DNA of 64,000 bases, from the NCBI GenBank assembly GCA_035610365.1, contig CM069435.1, positions 7,652,001 to 7,716,000 of the forward strand, written 5' to 3'. This DNA comes from Aquatica leii. Its lineage: Eukaryota > Arthropoda > Insecta > Coleoptera > Lampyridae. The notes under the pieces are model-generated. The model did no database searches. It had not been told where the DNA came from and worked only from the letters and a program-made list of their open reading frames with translations. Of the stretch, positions 52,585 through 63,544 are shown piece after piece (the stretch's first letter is position 1; every line of letters begins with the position of its first letter). The position numbers were made by a program, and so were the translations under genes.

Positions 52585-54440
52585 ACATCCCTCAAAATAT
52601 CCTTCTGGAACTAGTATAGTGTTCAGTAAAACTACAGAACTGCATCATTTTCTTGATCAGTAGGAAATCGATCCTGTACTTTTATCAGAAACTCACCTCA
52701 ATGCTTGCCATAACCCAAACACTATACTTTTTACCGCACCGACGGCGGCGGCACAAGCCTGGTTTTGTTAAAAGATTCTTTCAGCACCATCAGCTCCATG
52801 ACCCTGTCCGTGATCATACAGAATCGAGGTCAATATTGATAGAAACTTTCGTCGACAATATTAGAGTTGTCTCATGTTATAAACCACTTAAATCTCCACT
52901 CACTGACGTGAATAATTGGAATCCAAATCGCCGTAAACATAAATATCAAAGAATACAAAAGAGATCTAAACAAATTACAAACTGAAGTACATTTAGCTTG
53001 ACTAAATTACAAAAACGAGTCCTGGACATTCAAATTAGATTCTCTATATCATTTTGGCCCATCCAAAAAAATTTACGTAACATTTCCTATACACCAATTC
53101 ATTCTACAAACGCTCTAGTTTATTCTCCTGCTGAAAAAGCAGAATCACATGCCGATAATCTTGAATTGCAATGCTCCCCCAACTACCAAATCGCTGACCT
53201 TGACCGTATGGGTAGAATGAACTCAAATGTTGTTAGATCCACCACTTTCTCCAGTCTTTCCGTTTGAAATCTTGCAAATTATACGATTTCTCCAAAATCG
53301 TAAAGCTTCCGGTCATGATAAAATTTCAAATCAAATTTTCCTCAGAAAGCAATAATGCTCTTCACCGCCATCATCAATGACATACTAAGACTAGGTTACT
53401 TTCCACGTGACTGGAAGACAGCTGATATAATAGAGTTCCGAAATCTTTAAAAGATCGCGAATTTCCACAAATTACCGTCCGATAAGTCTTCTGCCTGCCA
53501 TCTCCAAAATTGCCGAAAGAATCATTCTCTCTCGTTTGAACTTGAAATTTCCCGTTTAAAAATTGTTTTTGGCGAGCAATTTGGGTTTCACTTTAAGCAT
53601 TTTACATCTTTTGAGAGTCACCGAGTTCTGTTACCATTCCATGTCCAACAATCAAGCTGCCGGAGTTTGGCATGATGACCTTGTTTACAATTAATTTCGG
53701 TTCTGTTCTTTTTCCAACCCTTTACAACCTATACACGTATGACACTTCCAAATCTCCCCATTATAGAACTAGCACTGTATGCTGAAACTAAACACATAAC
53801 AAAACGCTTACAATCAGCGTTAACCATTTTAGATAGACCCATTGGCTTGTGGATGTTAACGCCGAGCAAAATGCGGCGGTAATGTTTTCTAAAAAATTTA
53901 AAAAAACATCTTTACTATTAAATTACCGTTCCAAATAATCAAATTCCCTTGTGCCAAATATCTTGGTGTGATATTAGATAAACGTTTAACTTTCTCCACT
54001 CACGTCGAATGTGCAGCCAATAAAAAATCGTGGTTTTCTCCAATCTTTGGCTTCTCCTGTTTGTCGCGAAAGCAAATTAGATCAAAAAACACAAGTCTTT
54101 TGTACAAAACTATCATCAATCCTATGATGCTATATGTTTCGCCTATCTGGAGATAGGTGCAAACTCCCAAATCAGCAAAATCCAAGTCCAAAACAAATCC
54201 CTGAGACTGTCTTTCAGCGCACTCTGGTTTGTCAAGAACAAAGACTTTCCCCGTGATGCCAATCTTCCTCTCGTTGAAGAACAACTCCTGACAAGATCAA
54301 AAGCAGAATTTTGTAAAAATTCTATTCATCCAAACCCATTTGTCAGGAAATCTACAGGCTACCACGAATCTCAGCATGAAAATCAAACGTCCAAGAACTC
54401 AAAAATTATACGCCCCAAGTATCCTATCCATGACTTTAAC
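52585..54440 (+). pseudogene. Jockey-type ORF2 (endonuclease and RT)
   Basis: Near 52600-52720 codons read 'LKISFWN' and 'IDPVLLSETHLN', the start of the AP-endonuclease with its catalytic Glu. Near 53350-53520 they read 'ILRLGYFPRDWKTADII' and 'NYRPISLLPAISKIAERII' (RT fingers). At 53968-54156 comes 'MILDKRLTFSTHVECAANKK' and 'LLYKTIINPMMLYVSPIW', the block after the palm. Reading frames change repeatedly. The D-D catalytic box was not clear. Confidence 0.75.
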
Positions 54441-54450
54441 CACTCTATGT

Positions 54451-54789
54451 ATTTAAACTTCACTACATTAAAATATCTTAGAAGACAACGGGGTAAAAGA
54501 AAAAATTGCTGGCCCATCAGTAAGAAGATAATTACATAGATTACATTAGATGCATTTGTGGCTGTACAGTAAAGCGTTTTCTCACTGATAATCTGAAGAT
54601 AATTATGGTTCCATGGTAAATAGGTGGATCTAAAAACAAGTCTTTACTTTGCCAAGTAACTCCTGTATGCAATATTTGTTTTGCTACCTTTTTTTCTTCT
54701 TGCGAAGACATATCTAAGTAAAACACTGAGGACATATGGCTAAGTTTTCCATTATACACCATCTCTAAACATATTTGTTAACAAGAGAA
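54451..54789. other. Unassigned stretch
   Basis: A 73-residue minus-strand frame (54762-54541) shows no recognisable domain. No element boundary is visible. Confidence 0.3.
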
Positions 54790-55760
54790 AAAAAAGTGTT
54801 TAGTGGAAGCGCTTCAATAGAGGAACTTGGTAATATCATACAAAATTTTGGATACAGCATGAAGAAAAGTAATGGTTCAGAGTGGAAAGAGGAAACTCAT
54901 TGGAATAGAATCGCTATGATATTGTAAGAAAAGTATTCATCATCATTATCATCAATCAGCCATTCTTTGTGTCCACTGCTGAACATATGCCTTCCGTAGT
55001 TGATGGAATATGTTGCGGTCTTGAGCTGCTCCAATCCATTATAGTAATAGTTGTTATGCGCTTTATATCATTGGACCACCTCGTTGGTGGCCTTCTTTTA
55101 TCTCTTTGTGGTCTTTATTCCAGAAGTTTCTTGGACCGTCTATCATTCTTGAATCTGGCTATTTGCCCTGCCGATTTCCACTTCGCTGTTTTTATGCGCT
55201 TTAATATGTAACACACTCCTGTTTCCTTCCGTATATAATCGTTTGTTAATATATCGCTCAATTTCATCCCGAGCATTATTGTTTCCATTGCCCTTTGAGT
55301 TACCATTAGCTTCTTGGCTGAGCATTTTGTAAGGGTTAATGTTTCTGCACTATATTCCAGTACTAGCAGAACACATTGATCACAATCTTTTCCGTAAAGT
55401 ATTAAAGTAAAAGTATTATCGAGAGTATAATGTTTGCTTTGGTCCATTCAAAGACCTAGTTTTTAAGAAAGCACTAAACGCACTAGATGCAAAAAGAAAG
55501 GACTTGGGGGTGTATTCAGAAAAGCGGAAAAGTAGTTCTAATGTTTTAGATTTTGAACAACAAAAAAAAGTGATTGTGTCATGGAATGAAGACGCACCGG
55601 AAGGATTGCAATGAAAAATGTATCACATTCTGTCATATGAATTAGCCCCGTCAGGTATTCGTAAACGGGTCACATCAAAATCAGTTCAATGAACAGTTAT
55701 TTAAAAATTGATGATGAACATCACCAAGAAATCATTAAAAAGAAGCGGCGTGAAGAAAAG
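54790..55760 (+). pseudogene. Crypton-like tyrosine recombinase relic, split by an RTE LINE
   Basis: The first part (54790-54937) reads 'ASIEELGNIIQNFGYSMKKS' and 'THWNRIAM'. The second part (from 55418) reads 'FKDLVFKKALNALDAKRKDL', 'SNVLDFEQQKKVIVSWNEDA' and 'MYHILSYELA'. This is the core-binding to early catalytic region of the DUF3504/Crypton-like tyrosine recombinases domesticated or mobile in animals. The two parts join in one frame at the 9-bp target duplication of the inserted LINE. The C-terminal catalytic part with the Tyr is not visible. Stops occur after 55615. Confidence 0.65.
54938..55408 (-). mobile_element. 5'-truncated RTE-type LINE with 9-bp target duplication
   Basis: On the minus strand it reads 'LEYSAETLTLTKCSAKKLMV', 'TQRAMETIMLGMKLSDILTN' and 'RIKTAKWKSAGQIARFKNDR', the C-terminal tail of RTE-clade ORF2. 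The 3' tail reads (minus) ...GATTGATGATAATGATGATG, the usual microsatellite-like RTE end. AAAAGTATT flanks both sides (54929-54937 and 55409-55417). It inserted into the tyrosine recombinase gene. Confidence 0.9.
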
Positions 55761-55883
55761 CAAGTGTAAAAATCGAAAACTGTCAATTCACTATTTGTTA
55801 ACCTTTTGATTACCATGCTCTTTTCCAAACGTTGTATTATTTTGTTCATTATTATAAATATCTTGATGCAATCTATATTTATA

Positions 55884-57285
55884 TTAAGTTTGTTTAATTT
55901 TTATTATCATAAATGTTAAAATAAGCTTAATTACACTAAGTAATATGAAATGAAAAGAGTTTATACACTCATCACACAAAACAGTCTTATGTATATGATC
56001 CTTGCAACAGTGTTTGTTTGAACTTTTCTTACCCGCGACTTGCCACATGGTACGCAACGTTCTTGGACTGGATGATCTTGATTGGGTAGTTGCATCTTCA
56101 TTATTTTCCACAAGGATTTGCGTTACATCCGATTTGATCTGGTTAGATAATGCTGCATGATTTTCTAACCGAATTTTCATTTGTAGAATCGCCAGTTCTT
56201 TTCCCAGGTCCAATAAAAACAGTTTTCTCCGCGATTTATTACAATTTTGGTAGTTTTTGTGAGAATCAGTGTAAGTACAAAATGCGTTTATCTTAGCTGT
56301 GTCAATCATATCCATGAACGGTAGGAGAGGCCTTCTAAGAGTTTTTCTTCTGACGGGATACTCTGCAGACGTCTTATCAAAGTATCCACCGCTCCTTTAG
56401 TTCTGTTGTAATGAAGGATAATAGATGACTTAAAATTCATCTGGTGTTGCAATATCATGCTTATGATGTTCACTGTTTAGTAGTACTACAGATTTTCCTA
56501 CCTTAGAAACATAAGATAACAGCGTAAATTTTGGCGTAATCCCAAAAATTGAAGAACATTTTTTTGGATATTTTCTAGGAAAAAATGAAGACGGAATAAA
56601 GGTTCTCAGTACCCTAGTGTAGAAGATTTCGTGATAGCAGATCTTCTGCAAGCAATAATTGTAAAGAAAATGTCAGTCGTTATTCCGTATCCTGATTCGA
56701 AGTGTTCTGTCAATTCTAAAACCACTCTTCCTTCATGGTCTTTTTCGGGGACCTTCCCTACTTTGTTTTCTCGTATACACTTTAAGATTATGGCAATAAG
56801 CATTCTCATTGTCAGCGAGAACCCACAGTTTGATATCATACCTATCTATGTGGTTTAGACTTCATATAAACTTTAAAAAGACATCGGTTCCTGGTAGGTA
56901 CGAGTTTTTTATTGACTGTGAGGTGTTTGCTTGGAAAATAGCCATTTTTACACTGCGAAACAAACATGTCAAAAATATTTTTGATTGCGGTTAACTTATC
57001 TTTTTCTTTACGAGTACCACGTGTAGTTATATTGTCAAATAGGATGAATTTCAATAGATCCAAAAATATATTGCGCGACATACTGGCTGAAAATATAGAT
57101 CTGCGAAGTGCTAAATCAGAACACCACAATGTGCTCGCTTGTTTTTTCTTAGAATGAACAGCACTTCCAATAATCAGTAATCTTATAAATGCGTACACTT
57201 CAGTTTCATTAGCATCTTCCCAAATTCGCTGTTGAGCGTCTGGGTATTTCTCGTTATATCAAGCGGTTCATGCTCGTGGGTTTTG
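55884..57285 (-). pseudogene. piggyBac copy C transposase, main part
   Basis: Minus-strand frames in order: 57285-56842 has 'QQRIWEDANETEVYAFIRLL', 'MSRNIFLDLLKFILFDNITT', 'KLTAIKNIFDMFVSQCKNGY' and 'PSKHLTVNKKLVPTRNRC', the PGBD core. 56839-56606 has 'GRVVLELTEHFESGYGITTD' and 'IFFTIIACRR' (second catalytic Asp region). 56651-56430 has 'PSSFFPRKYPKKCSSIFGIT' and 'KFTLLSYVSKVGKSVVLLNS'. 56315-55884 has 'MDMIDTAKINAFCTYTDSHK', 'RRKLFLLDLGKELA' and a Cys-rich end with 'CCKDHIHKTVLCDEC'. Three frame changes break it. Confidence 0.88.
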
Positions 57286-58365
57286 ATTTGTAAACTGTAC
57301 TTTGGTTCGAACAATTTGTGGAGTTATAAACGACCGAATACACTATACCTATTCCCCTTTGTAGATTTCTATAAGGCTTTTGATACAATAGAATCATGGT
57401 TCATTCTAAAATCAATGGAAAATGCCAGAATCGACTCTAGATATGCGGCAATTATAAAGGAGATTTACCAAAATGCGACAGTGCATATCAAGATTGAAGA
57501 AGGCATAACCACTAATAAAATAAAAATACAAAGTTTGTCAGGGGGATACCATTTCACCAAAACTATTAACGTTAGTCCGAGAAGATGTTTTCAAAAAGTT
57601 AAAATGGGAGGAGAAATGAGTGAAAATTGATGGCACTTATCTTAATCACCTTCGTTTTGCTGACGACATAGTCCTCACCTCAAAACCCAGACGAACTGAA
57701 AGAAATGTTACAACAACTGAACCAAGCATCTAAAAAGGTGGGATTGGAAATGAAGATCAGCAAAACCAAAACCGTTAGTTCAAATAACATCGAACTTCAA
57801 ATTGACAACCAAACAATAGAAAACGTGGACGAATATATATACCTAGCCACTGCCATAAATTGGGAAAGGAAAATCAAGGAGCAGAAGTGACCCAAAAAAT
57901 AGGACTCACCTGGGTCGCATTTGGCAAACTACACTACATCTTAAAGAACCAAGATATCCCGATAAATCTAAAACGGAAAGTATACGACTCCTGTGTTTTT
58001 CCAGTAGCCACATACGGCATAAAGACAATATTACTAACGAAACGACATGCCAACAAAATAAGAATGACACAAAGGAGTATGGAACGCGCAATGCTCGGGA
58101 TTTCTCTAAGAGACCACAGCAGAAATGAGGAAATCAGGAGAAGAACCAAAGTAACCGATGTGATGGTACGAATGGCGGAGCTCAAGTGGCGTTGGGTGGG
58201 ACATGTTGCAAAACAGGAAAATGACAGATGGACAACCCGAGGAGTTAAGGAGACAGCTGGAAAAAAATGGTATCAAATTGCCCAAGACAGGAAAGAGAAG
58301 AAAAGGTTGAAAAAGGCCTACGTCCAGAAGTGGACAAAAGAAGGCTGAAGAGAGAGAGAAGAGAG
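57286..58365 (+). mobile_element. RTE-type LINE inserted in piggyBac copy C
   Basis: Plus-strand codons read 'LFPFVDFYKAFDTIESWFIL', 'ARIDSRYAAIIKEIYQNATV', 'HLRFADDIVLTS' (catalytic FADD box), 'KKVGLEMKISKTKTV', 'ENVDEYIYLATAI', 'IGLTWVAFGKLHYILKNQDI', 'PINLKRKVYDSCVFPVATYG' and 'SMERAMLGISLRDHSRNEEI'. It ends with 'LKWRWVGHVAKQENDRWTTR'. This is the C-terminal half of an RTE-clade ORF2. Two frameshifts are present. It lies opposite in strand to the surrounding piggyBac gene. It is 5' truncated; the tail ends in GA-repeats near 58350-58365. I could not identify the target duplication. Confidence 0.85.
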
Positions 58366-58655
58366 AATGTCGATGTCTACAACTATCCGAGAACCGGTTT
58401 GATTTTTTACAACATTTTCTAATCTATGTTTTTTTTGTATAATTGCAATTGTGTCCCAGTTCCTCCTGTTCTTAGCGGCCATTTTGGTTAAATTTGCTGC
58501 TTCTTCTTCATCATCATTTGAAAAACTTGTTAATTCTTCTGATAATACATTCCCCACAATTTTTTTTCGCAATTTCCTGATTCCGAAACTTCTTCGAGGC
58601 TATCGTCGAGTTCAATTTCTTCAACATATGTGTTAACTCTGATAAATAAGATAGT
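58366..58655 (-). pseudogene. piggyBac copy C, N-terminal part
   Basis: On the minus strand the acidic leader reads 'EEIELDDSLEEVSESGN' (near 58640-58580), then 'ELTSFSNDDEEEAANLTKMA', 'NRRNWDTIAIIQKKHRLENV' and 'VKNQTGS'. A negatively charged N-terminus followed by a W-containing block fits piggyBac transposases. The sequence is separated from the core by the RTE insertion, and its orientation and position agree with that. Confidence 0.6.
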
Positions 58656-60770
58656 TTCAATTCAGTTATTCCCAAGTAACCTTTTTCAACTATCGGTCAC
58701 GTGGATAGAATAATTTAATCAATAGGAATCAATTGAAAATCTTTTTCTAATTTGAGCTTTCGCCAAAATTTAGATAACATTGCGTTGATTTAAACAAAAA
58801 AAATTATTAAACTATATTTGGCTAAGCTTTTTTTTTCAACTATGTTGCATAGAAAAAACTTGTTTAATTTGAGCACTGAACTTTTTAGTATACGTCTAAG
58901 TAATAGAAGACATTACGGTGCAGTGCACTTTTAAATTAATCTATTTTTGCAATGCCATCATAAAGTAAAAGTCAATGACTAATAAATCGGAAAAATGTTC
59001 TCACGCGAATATTGAGAGCCAAGAAAAATATTTAAAAATTCAACAGCACCTTGTTGAATGATAATTGATTCTAACAATCCTATTAATTTGGATATTTAGA
59101 TAAGAGTTTACTTTGTTGTTTGTCAACAAAAATGAGTGTGACTTAACTCATTGGCTAAAAGATCAAAAGTAAGTCTTTTTATTTGGCACACAGATGTGTT
59201 GGGAAATTTGAAATAGAATAATTGAATAAATGCAAGTATAAAATTGTTTTTAAAAATGAAAATTTGACTTAAGTTTCAAAAATGTGAAGAATGCGTGTAA
59301 CAAAAGCCTATTAAAACGCTTTAGTTCATTTAAATAAATTCGTCGTATTTAACCAAATTCGTGACGAGGAAATCGTTGACTTTTTACGTAACTAAAAGGA
59401 AATGAACATTTTGTAGGAGTCAGTAGCATGACGACAAGCAAATGATCTTATAGACAAGGACGACTCCAAATTCATCTACCATTACCGTCATGTGATCATT
59501 ATACATGCAGATATTTTTATTAAGTCTAGACTTGAACCAGACTAAACCTATCATAAAGCATTAAACATTTTATCTAGATTACCACTTAAAGTTCGTCCTT
59601 GCATACAATAATACATCTATTCATGTTCCTTATAGTGCTTAACTTAAGAAGTTGTATGTACGAATTTAAGGTATTATCGTACGTACTTTCAAATTAAGTG
59701 AAAACGCAAAATGTTTAAATTATGCCGCCCACGTCCAAGATTGAGATCGCTATGTGTAGTAGCTTCAACTTATGGCATTTTAGAAATATGAATTTTAATG
59801 GATGCAAATTAAAAATGTTGCTTCCCAATTTAAATTAAACCATTGGGCGCCTTCTTAAAGGTCACTACACTTTGTTTATAACATTGTGGTCTCTTAATCA
59901 AATTTATGGCTTAATGTTAGTTTTTGTTGAATAAATTAACACAATTGCCGGGTATGCAAATTTAAAAATCTTTTCTAGTTACAAAGTTTTCCATTTAACA
60001 TTGTGTGCTAAGTCTGGAGGTTTTCACTATACAACAAATACCGTTTTATTTTCTTTAATTTTTTTTAAGTGGCGATTAGGATAAATATCTAACATTAATA
60101 ATTATGTAACGACCGATTAATAATCAAAACATTTTAACGTCGTGAGCGAGTTAAACGAACGAACGCGTTAATATGGTCGAGATTTATCTTACGAGAAGTG
60201 TTTTCAATAATTCGGAATTTGACTATTACTAAGTTTCCCATAGACATTTTGATTTTATTAGCTACTTAATATTTCTACGACATTTTTTTATGTATACCCA
60301 AAATCTACATAATCTAAAAATACTTTTGTTTGTTTTTTCTTCTTTGTTCATGATTTTTGTTTTATTTGTATCTTGCCGTTAACATTCTAAGCACGCGTGA
60401 AATACAAAAATTTTGCTTTTGACTACACTATCTGCATTTTGATGCCTTTGCAGTCATTTAAAATGCACGCTTATACCTGTGTATATCTTAAATAATCGTT
60501 TGTCTTTATCACGTACGTTAATAAAAAAAAATTATATTTATCCAAATGATAAGTTCATAAATTTTAACACAGATGTCACGTTCGAATTAGTCAGCGCCTA
60601 TTTATATTTAGTAAATATACATAATGCAGAACAATAAATTCGCCATCCAAAATATGTTTGCGCACTAAAATACCAATTATTGTTTATCTATGAATGATCT
60701 TTCTGTATACAATATGCAAGTTTTGATAGTTGTACATGATTCGAATACTAATTTTACATTTTTGTTGCAG
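58656..60770. other. Non-coding stretch
   Basis: No recognisable gene or repeat. Very AT-rich. The right end of piggyBac copy C should lie at its beginning but I could not see it. Confidence 0.5.
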
Positions 60771-60840
60771 GTATGTATAATTTGCAATCTCTTGGTCGAG
60801 GTCCTTTCTGTTGCGGTGGTTCAAAAAAAGAAAATGAAAG
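60771..60840 (+). other. Candidate host exon or recursive splice point
   Basis: The acceptor TTTTACATTTTTGTTGCAG is followed immediately by GTATGT, itself a donor consensus, as at recursive (zero-length exon) splice sites. Downstream an ATG at 60773 opens 'YNLQSLGRGPFCCGGSKK' and more, until GAAAG/GTGATT, a moderate donor at 60841. The codons are less AT-rich than the flanks and the frame has no stop before the donor. I do not recognise the protein. It cannot be joined to the exon at 33955-34002 without creating a stop, so it is a separate unit or is mis-called. Confidence 0.35.
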
Positions 60841-61830
60841 GTGATTGACTGCATCGACATTTGGTTCGTACGGCAATTGTTTTTTAATTTATGTTAAAAT
60901 CATTAGCAGAAATATCGAAGTCAAACGGAAATAACATTTACAAAAAAATGCGATAACGGAAGACATATTTTACAAATTACGTTTTGCAAAATATTTCTAG
61001 CGAACTCGTGGTATTATTTTTAACTTAAAGAATTTTATAGTTGACAGATGACAATTATAACTTCAGTAAATTTTTCTAATTAATTTTGTTATTGAAGTAG
61101 ATTTTAATTTTTTTATGGACATGTCAAAATTTTGTCTCATTTTATATTTATGGATCACTGAGTTAAAGCAACTTTGAGCTAAAATCTAAATTTACTGGAA
61201 AAATATTTTTTTAGATGATGTTACGTTGCAATTTACGATAAATCTTTGGATGTGCTAATATTATTTCGTGTGGTACTATGAGCACAAACATGTAGGCTCT
61301 GTAAAAGTTGTTCAAAAAATTCTAGTCAGAAAATGTGTGCTTGTATAAAAATCTCGATCTGGAAGGTTTATAAAATTAGTTGAAACCGAGTTGAGAGTCG
61401 ACTCTAACCCAGAATTAACATAATGTAAAAGGTTTTACCACACCTTCTTTATTTGCTAGACATTGAACTCTTCTATTTTGATACCTTTTTCTTCAAAACC
61501 CCAAATATTATCTCTTGATGTTAGATGATAAAATAAGTTGCATCATGATGAAATCTATAGGTTTCAATAAGATGTAAGCATCGATTGCCGCATGTCACTT
61601 TCATCATTGATGCTGGTGTGTTCAGTATTGAGGTACTAGAATTGTTCACCGATCATAATTTGTTATCTAACGGATTTAAATTAGGTAATTTCGTTTGAAG
61701 ATATCATTAAGCAGTTTTGTACTTTACCGACTCTATTCTGAGTTGCTTGGACTAGGATCTCGGTTAATATTAATAGGATTTTATATTATTTCAATGGATT
61801 CCCTAATTTTTTCATGATTGTTTAAAACGA
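60841..61830. other. Non-coding stretch
   Basis: No gene recognised. Sequence is AT-rich with short runs and no clear repeat. Confidence 0.5.
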
Positions 61831-61834
61831 CGGT

Positions 61835-62465
61835 ATCTGTTCAGTGGAAGGAGGAAATCGAGGATTTCTATATAGAGCTGCGAAGCACACTAGATGAAAC
61901 TAAGGAAAAAAGCTAGAAGGTCATACTAATGGAAGACTGGAATGTGAGGATAAGAAATGACGAAAACATAGGAATAGGGTGCATGAGTATATTGGAAGAA
62001 AGAACAAAGAATAAAAATGAAGAAAGGATGATTAGATTCTTACCAAAATGAACTGTTTAATGATAGGAAATTCCTTCTCACAACAACCATTATCAGAAAA
62101 ATACAAATTTATAGTGGAACGCATAACGCATAATAGATTACATAGTACACTGAGAATAAAACGCAGATAGGGATGCATCATAGGCTAGTAACAGCAGAAC
62201 TAAAGTGGAAGAAGATAGACTATGAGTAGTAGAAGACATATGCGGAAGATCATAAGTCAACAAACACAGCAAAACAATAGGTTGGTGGAATGCAGAAATA
62301 TAGGAAAAAGTTCAAAGAAAGAAAAAAGCATGGAAACAATGTAACAACACAAAATTGGAACCACACAGAATAGAATACCATAGATATAGAAAGAATGTAA
62401 AAGAATTGACAAGGGAAGGAAAAAAGAAGAGCTGGAAAGTTACAACGTAAATAATACAAGATTCT
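61835..62465 (+). pseudogene. RTE-type LINE, endonuclease/linker part
   Basis: Plus-strand codons near 61850-62040 read 'FYIELRSTLDETK', 'LMEDWNVRIRNDE' (the endonuclease G-D-W/F-N block, here E-D-W-N) and 'ERMIRFLPK'. Near 62060-62110 they read 'GNSFSQQPLSEKYKF'. Near 62285-62450 they read 'GWWNAEI', 'EKVQRKKKAWKQCNNTKLEP' and 'HRIEYHRYRKNVKELTREGK', the linker before the RT. The order fits the front half of RTE ORF2. It ends at about 62465, where an R1/Jockey-type RT on the other strand begins. Frequent frameshifts. Confidence 0.7.
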
Positions 62466-62469
62466 GGAG

Positions 62470-63125
62470 TAAAATAAAAGTCACGCGTGGCGCTAGCAAG
62501 TACTATCGAAACGACGAGAGCTTCTATTATTGAGGGCCACCATACGTTGTTGAACGCTCCAGATATATCAATGAAAATTGCAAATCTGTAGTTGGAAACG
62601 TTCGGTCGTACATTGGTCATTAATCTGTGTGCCTTGTCAGTCGTTGTTTTGCCTGGAAGAAAGCCATATTGACTGAGATGAAAAAGAAGTTGTGAAGAAA
62701 TGTCGTCATGAATCTTTTTGAGAAGCACACGTTCAAAAAGTTTGCCAAGTTTTGAACACAGAGTTATCGGACGATACGATTTGGGATTTACGAGATCTTT
62801 CTTCCTTGGTTTGAGAATAGTGATGAGTTTACCAACTTTCCAGCTGGCAGGAAAATAACCAAATCTGATGTATGAGTTGAACAAATCAACGATCGTAGAA
62901 GAGAGGAAATCTTGTATAATTATACGTTAGACATTACAATGTATTCCGTCAGGTTCGGGAGCCTTGTTTTTAAGAACCATTATAGGTGGACATAAACCAC
63001 TCAAAGTTTTTTGCATCGTCCTTATCTGTCACTGTGTTCACCACTCTCGTGTTTTCCATTATTTCTGTAACTTTGGAGTCAACTTTCGTTTTCGTTGTGA
63101 GTTGCAACTTTTCTCTGGCTAGTGA
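62470..63125 (-). pseudogene. R1/Jockey-type LINE reverse transcriptase fragment
   Basis: On the minus strand from 63125 codons read 'REKLQLTTKTKVDSKVTEIM', then 'VLKNKAPEPDGIHCNV' near 62950. From 62884 they read 'MFNSYIRFGYFPASWKVGKL', 'SYRPITLCSKLGKLFERVLL', 'SQYGFLPGKTTTDKAHRLMT' and 'FAIFIDISGAFNNVWWPSII'. These are RT fingers and palm of R1-clade type LINEs, with the first catalytic Asp. The Y/FxDD box is not present; the fragment ends at about 62490 beside the RTE. Confidence 0.85.
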
Positions 63126-63540
63126 TGAGCGATATTTCGATATTTCACGAACTGTGATTTTTTCACTGATACTAACAAATCACGAAGAACGACTGTTACC
63201 AATTTGTAAAGATATCAGTGGTTTTACAAAGTTGTTACTTTTCACATTTAATCATGTTATTGTAAAATCGTTATTTTGTTGTGAAATTGTGATTTCGTGA
63301 GGAATGATATTTGATCGACACTGTATACTTGTTGGTAGTTGCAAGGTTTTTGTTTTTGGTAATGATATGAATATTGAAGCAGCGATCAGATACTGCCCGA
63401 TGTCGCTACATTTATTGAGCACGGTTCCATTATTAATTTGAATTTCCTTATTCGAGAACGCTTTAAAATCACTGATATTAAAAAATCGCAGTGACAATGC
63501 ACAGTGTTATTGAAAAATCACGAATGTTCGGTAACTTTAT
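63126..63540. other. Short-motif-rich non-coding segment
   Basis: Many copies of GTGATTTT/AAAATCAC in both orientations occur, such as AACTGTGATTTTTTCACTGA near 63150 and TTGAAAAATCACGAATG near 63510. This may be a small non-autonomous element, but no clean ends or target duplication were found. Confidence 0.3.
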
Positions 63541-63544
63541 ATTA

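Larger units (their letters stand above)
52144..54450 (+). mobile_element. Jockey-type LINE (ORF1 zinc-knuckle end + decayed ORF2)
   Basis: The order on the plus strand is the end of ORF1 with a nucleocapsid-like block, then ORF2 endonuclease, reverse transcriptase and a C-terminal RT/thumb block. This layout fits the Jockey clade. ORF2 has many frameshifts, so the copy is inactive. It lacks most of ORF1 (5' truncated or not recognisable), and no polyA tail was identified at the 3' end. Confidence 0.8.
55798..58655 (-). mobile_element. piggyBac-type transposon copy C, split by an RTE LINE
   Basis: The left end candidate is TTAACCTTTTGATTACCATG at 55798, resembling the TTAACC(C/T)TTT end of copy B. 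The transposase reads minus from about 58650 (N-terminal acidic part) to 55884 (C-terminus). A plus-strand RTE LINE (about 57286-58365) interrupts it. The right terminal repeat was not found. It is the most decayed of the three copies at the protein level after copy A. Confidence 0.75.
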
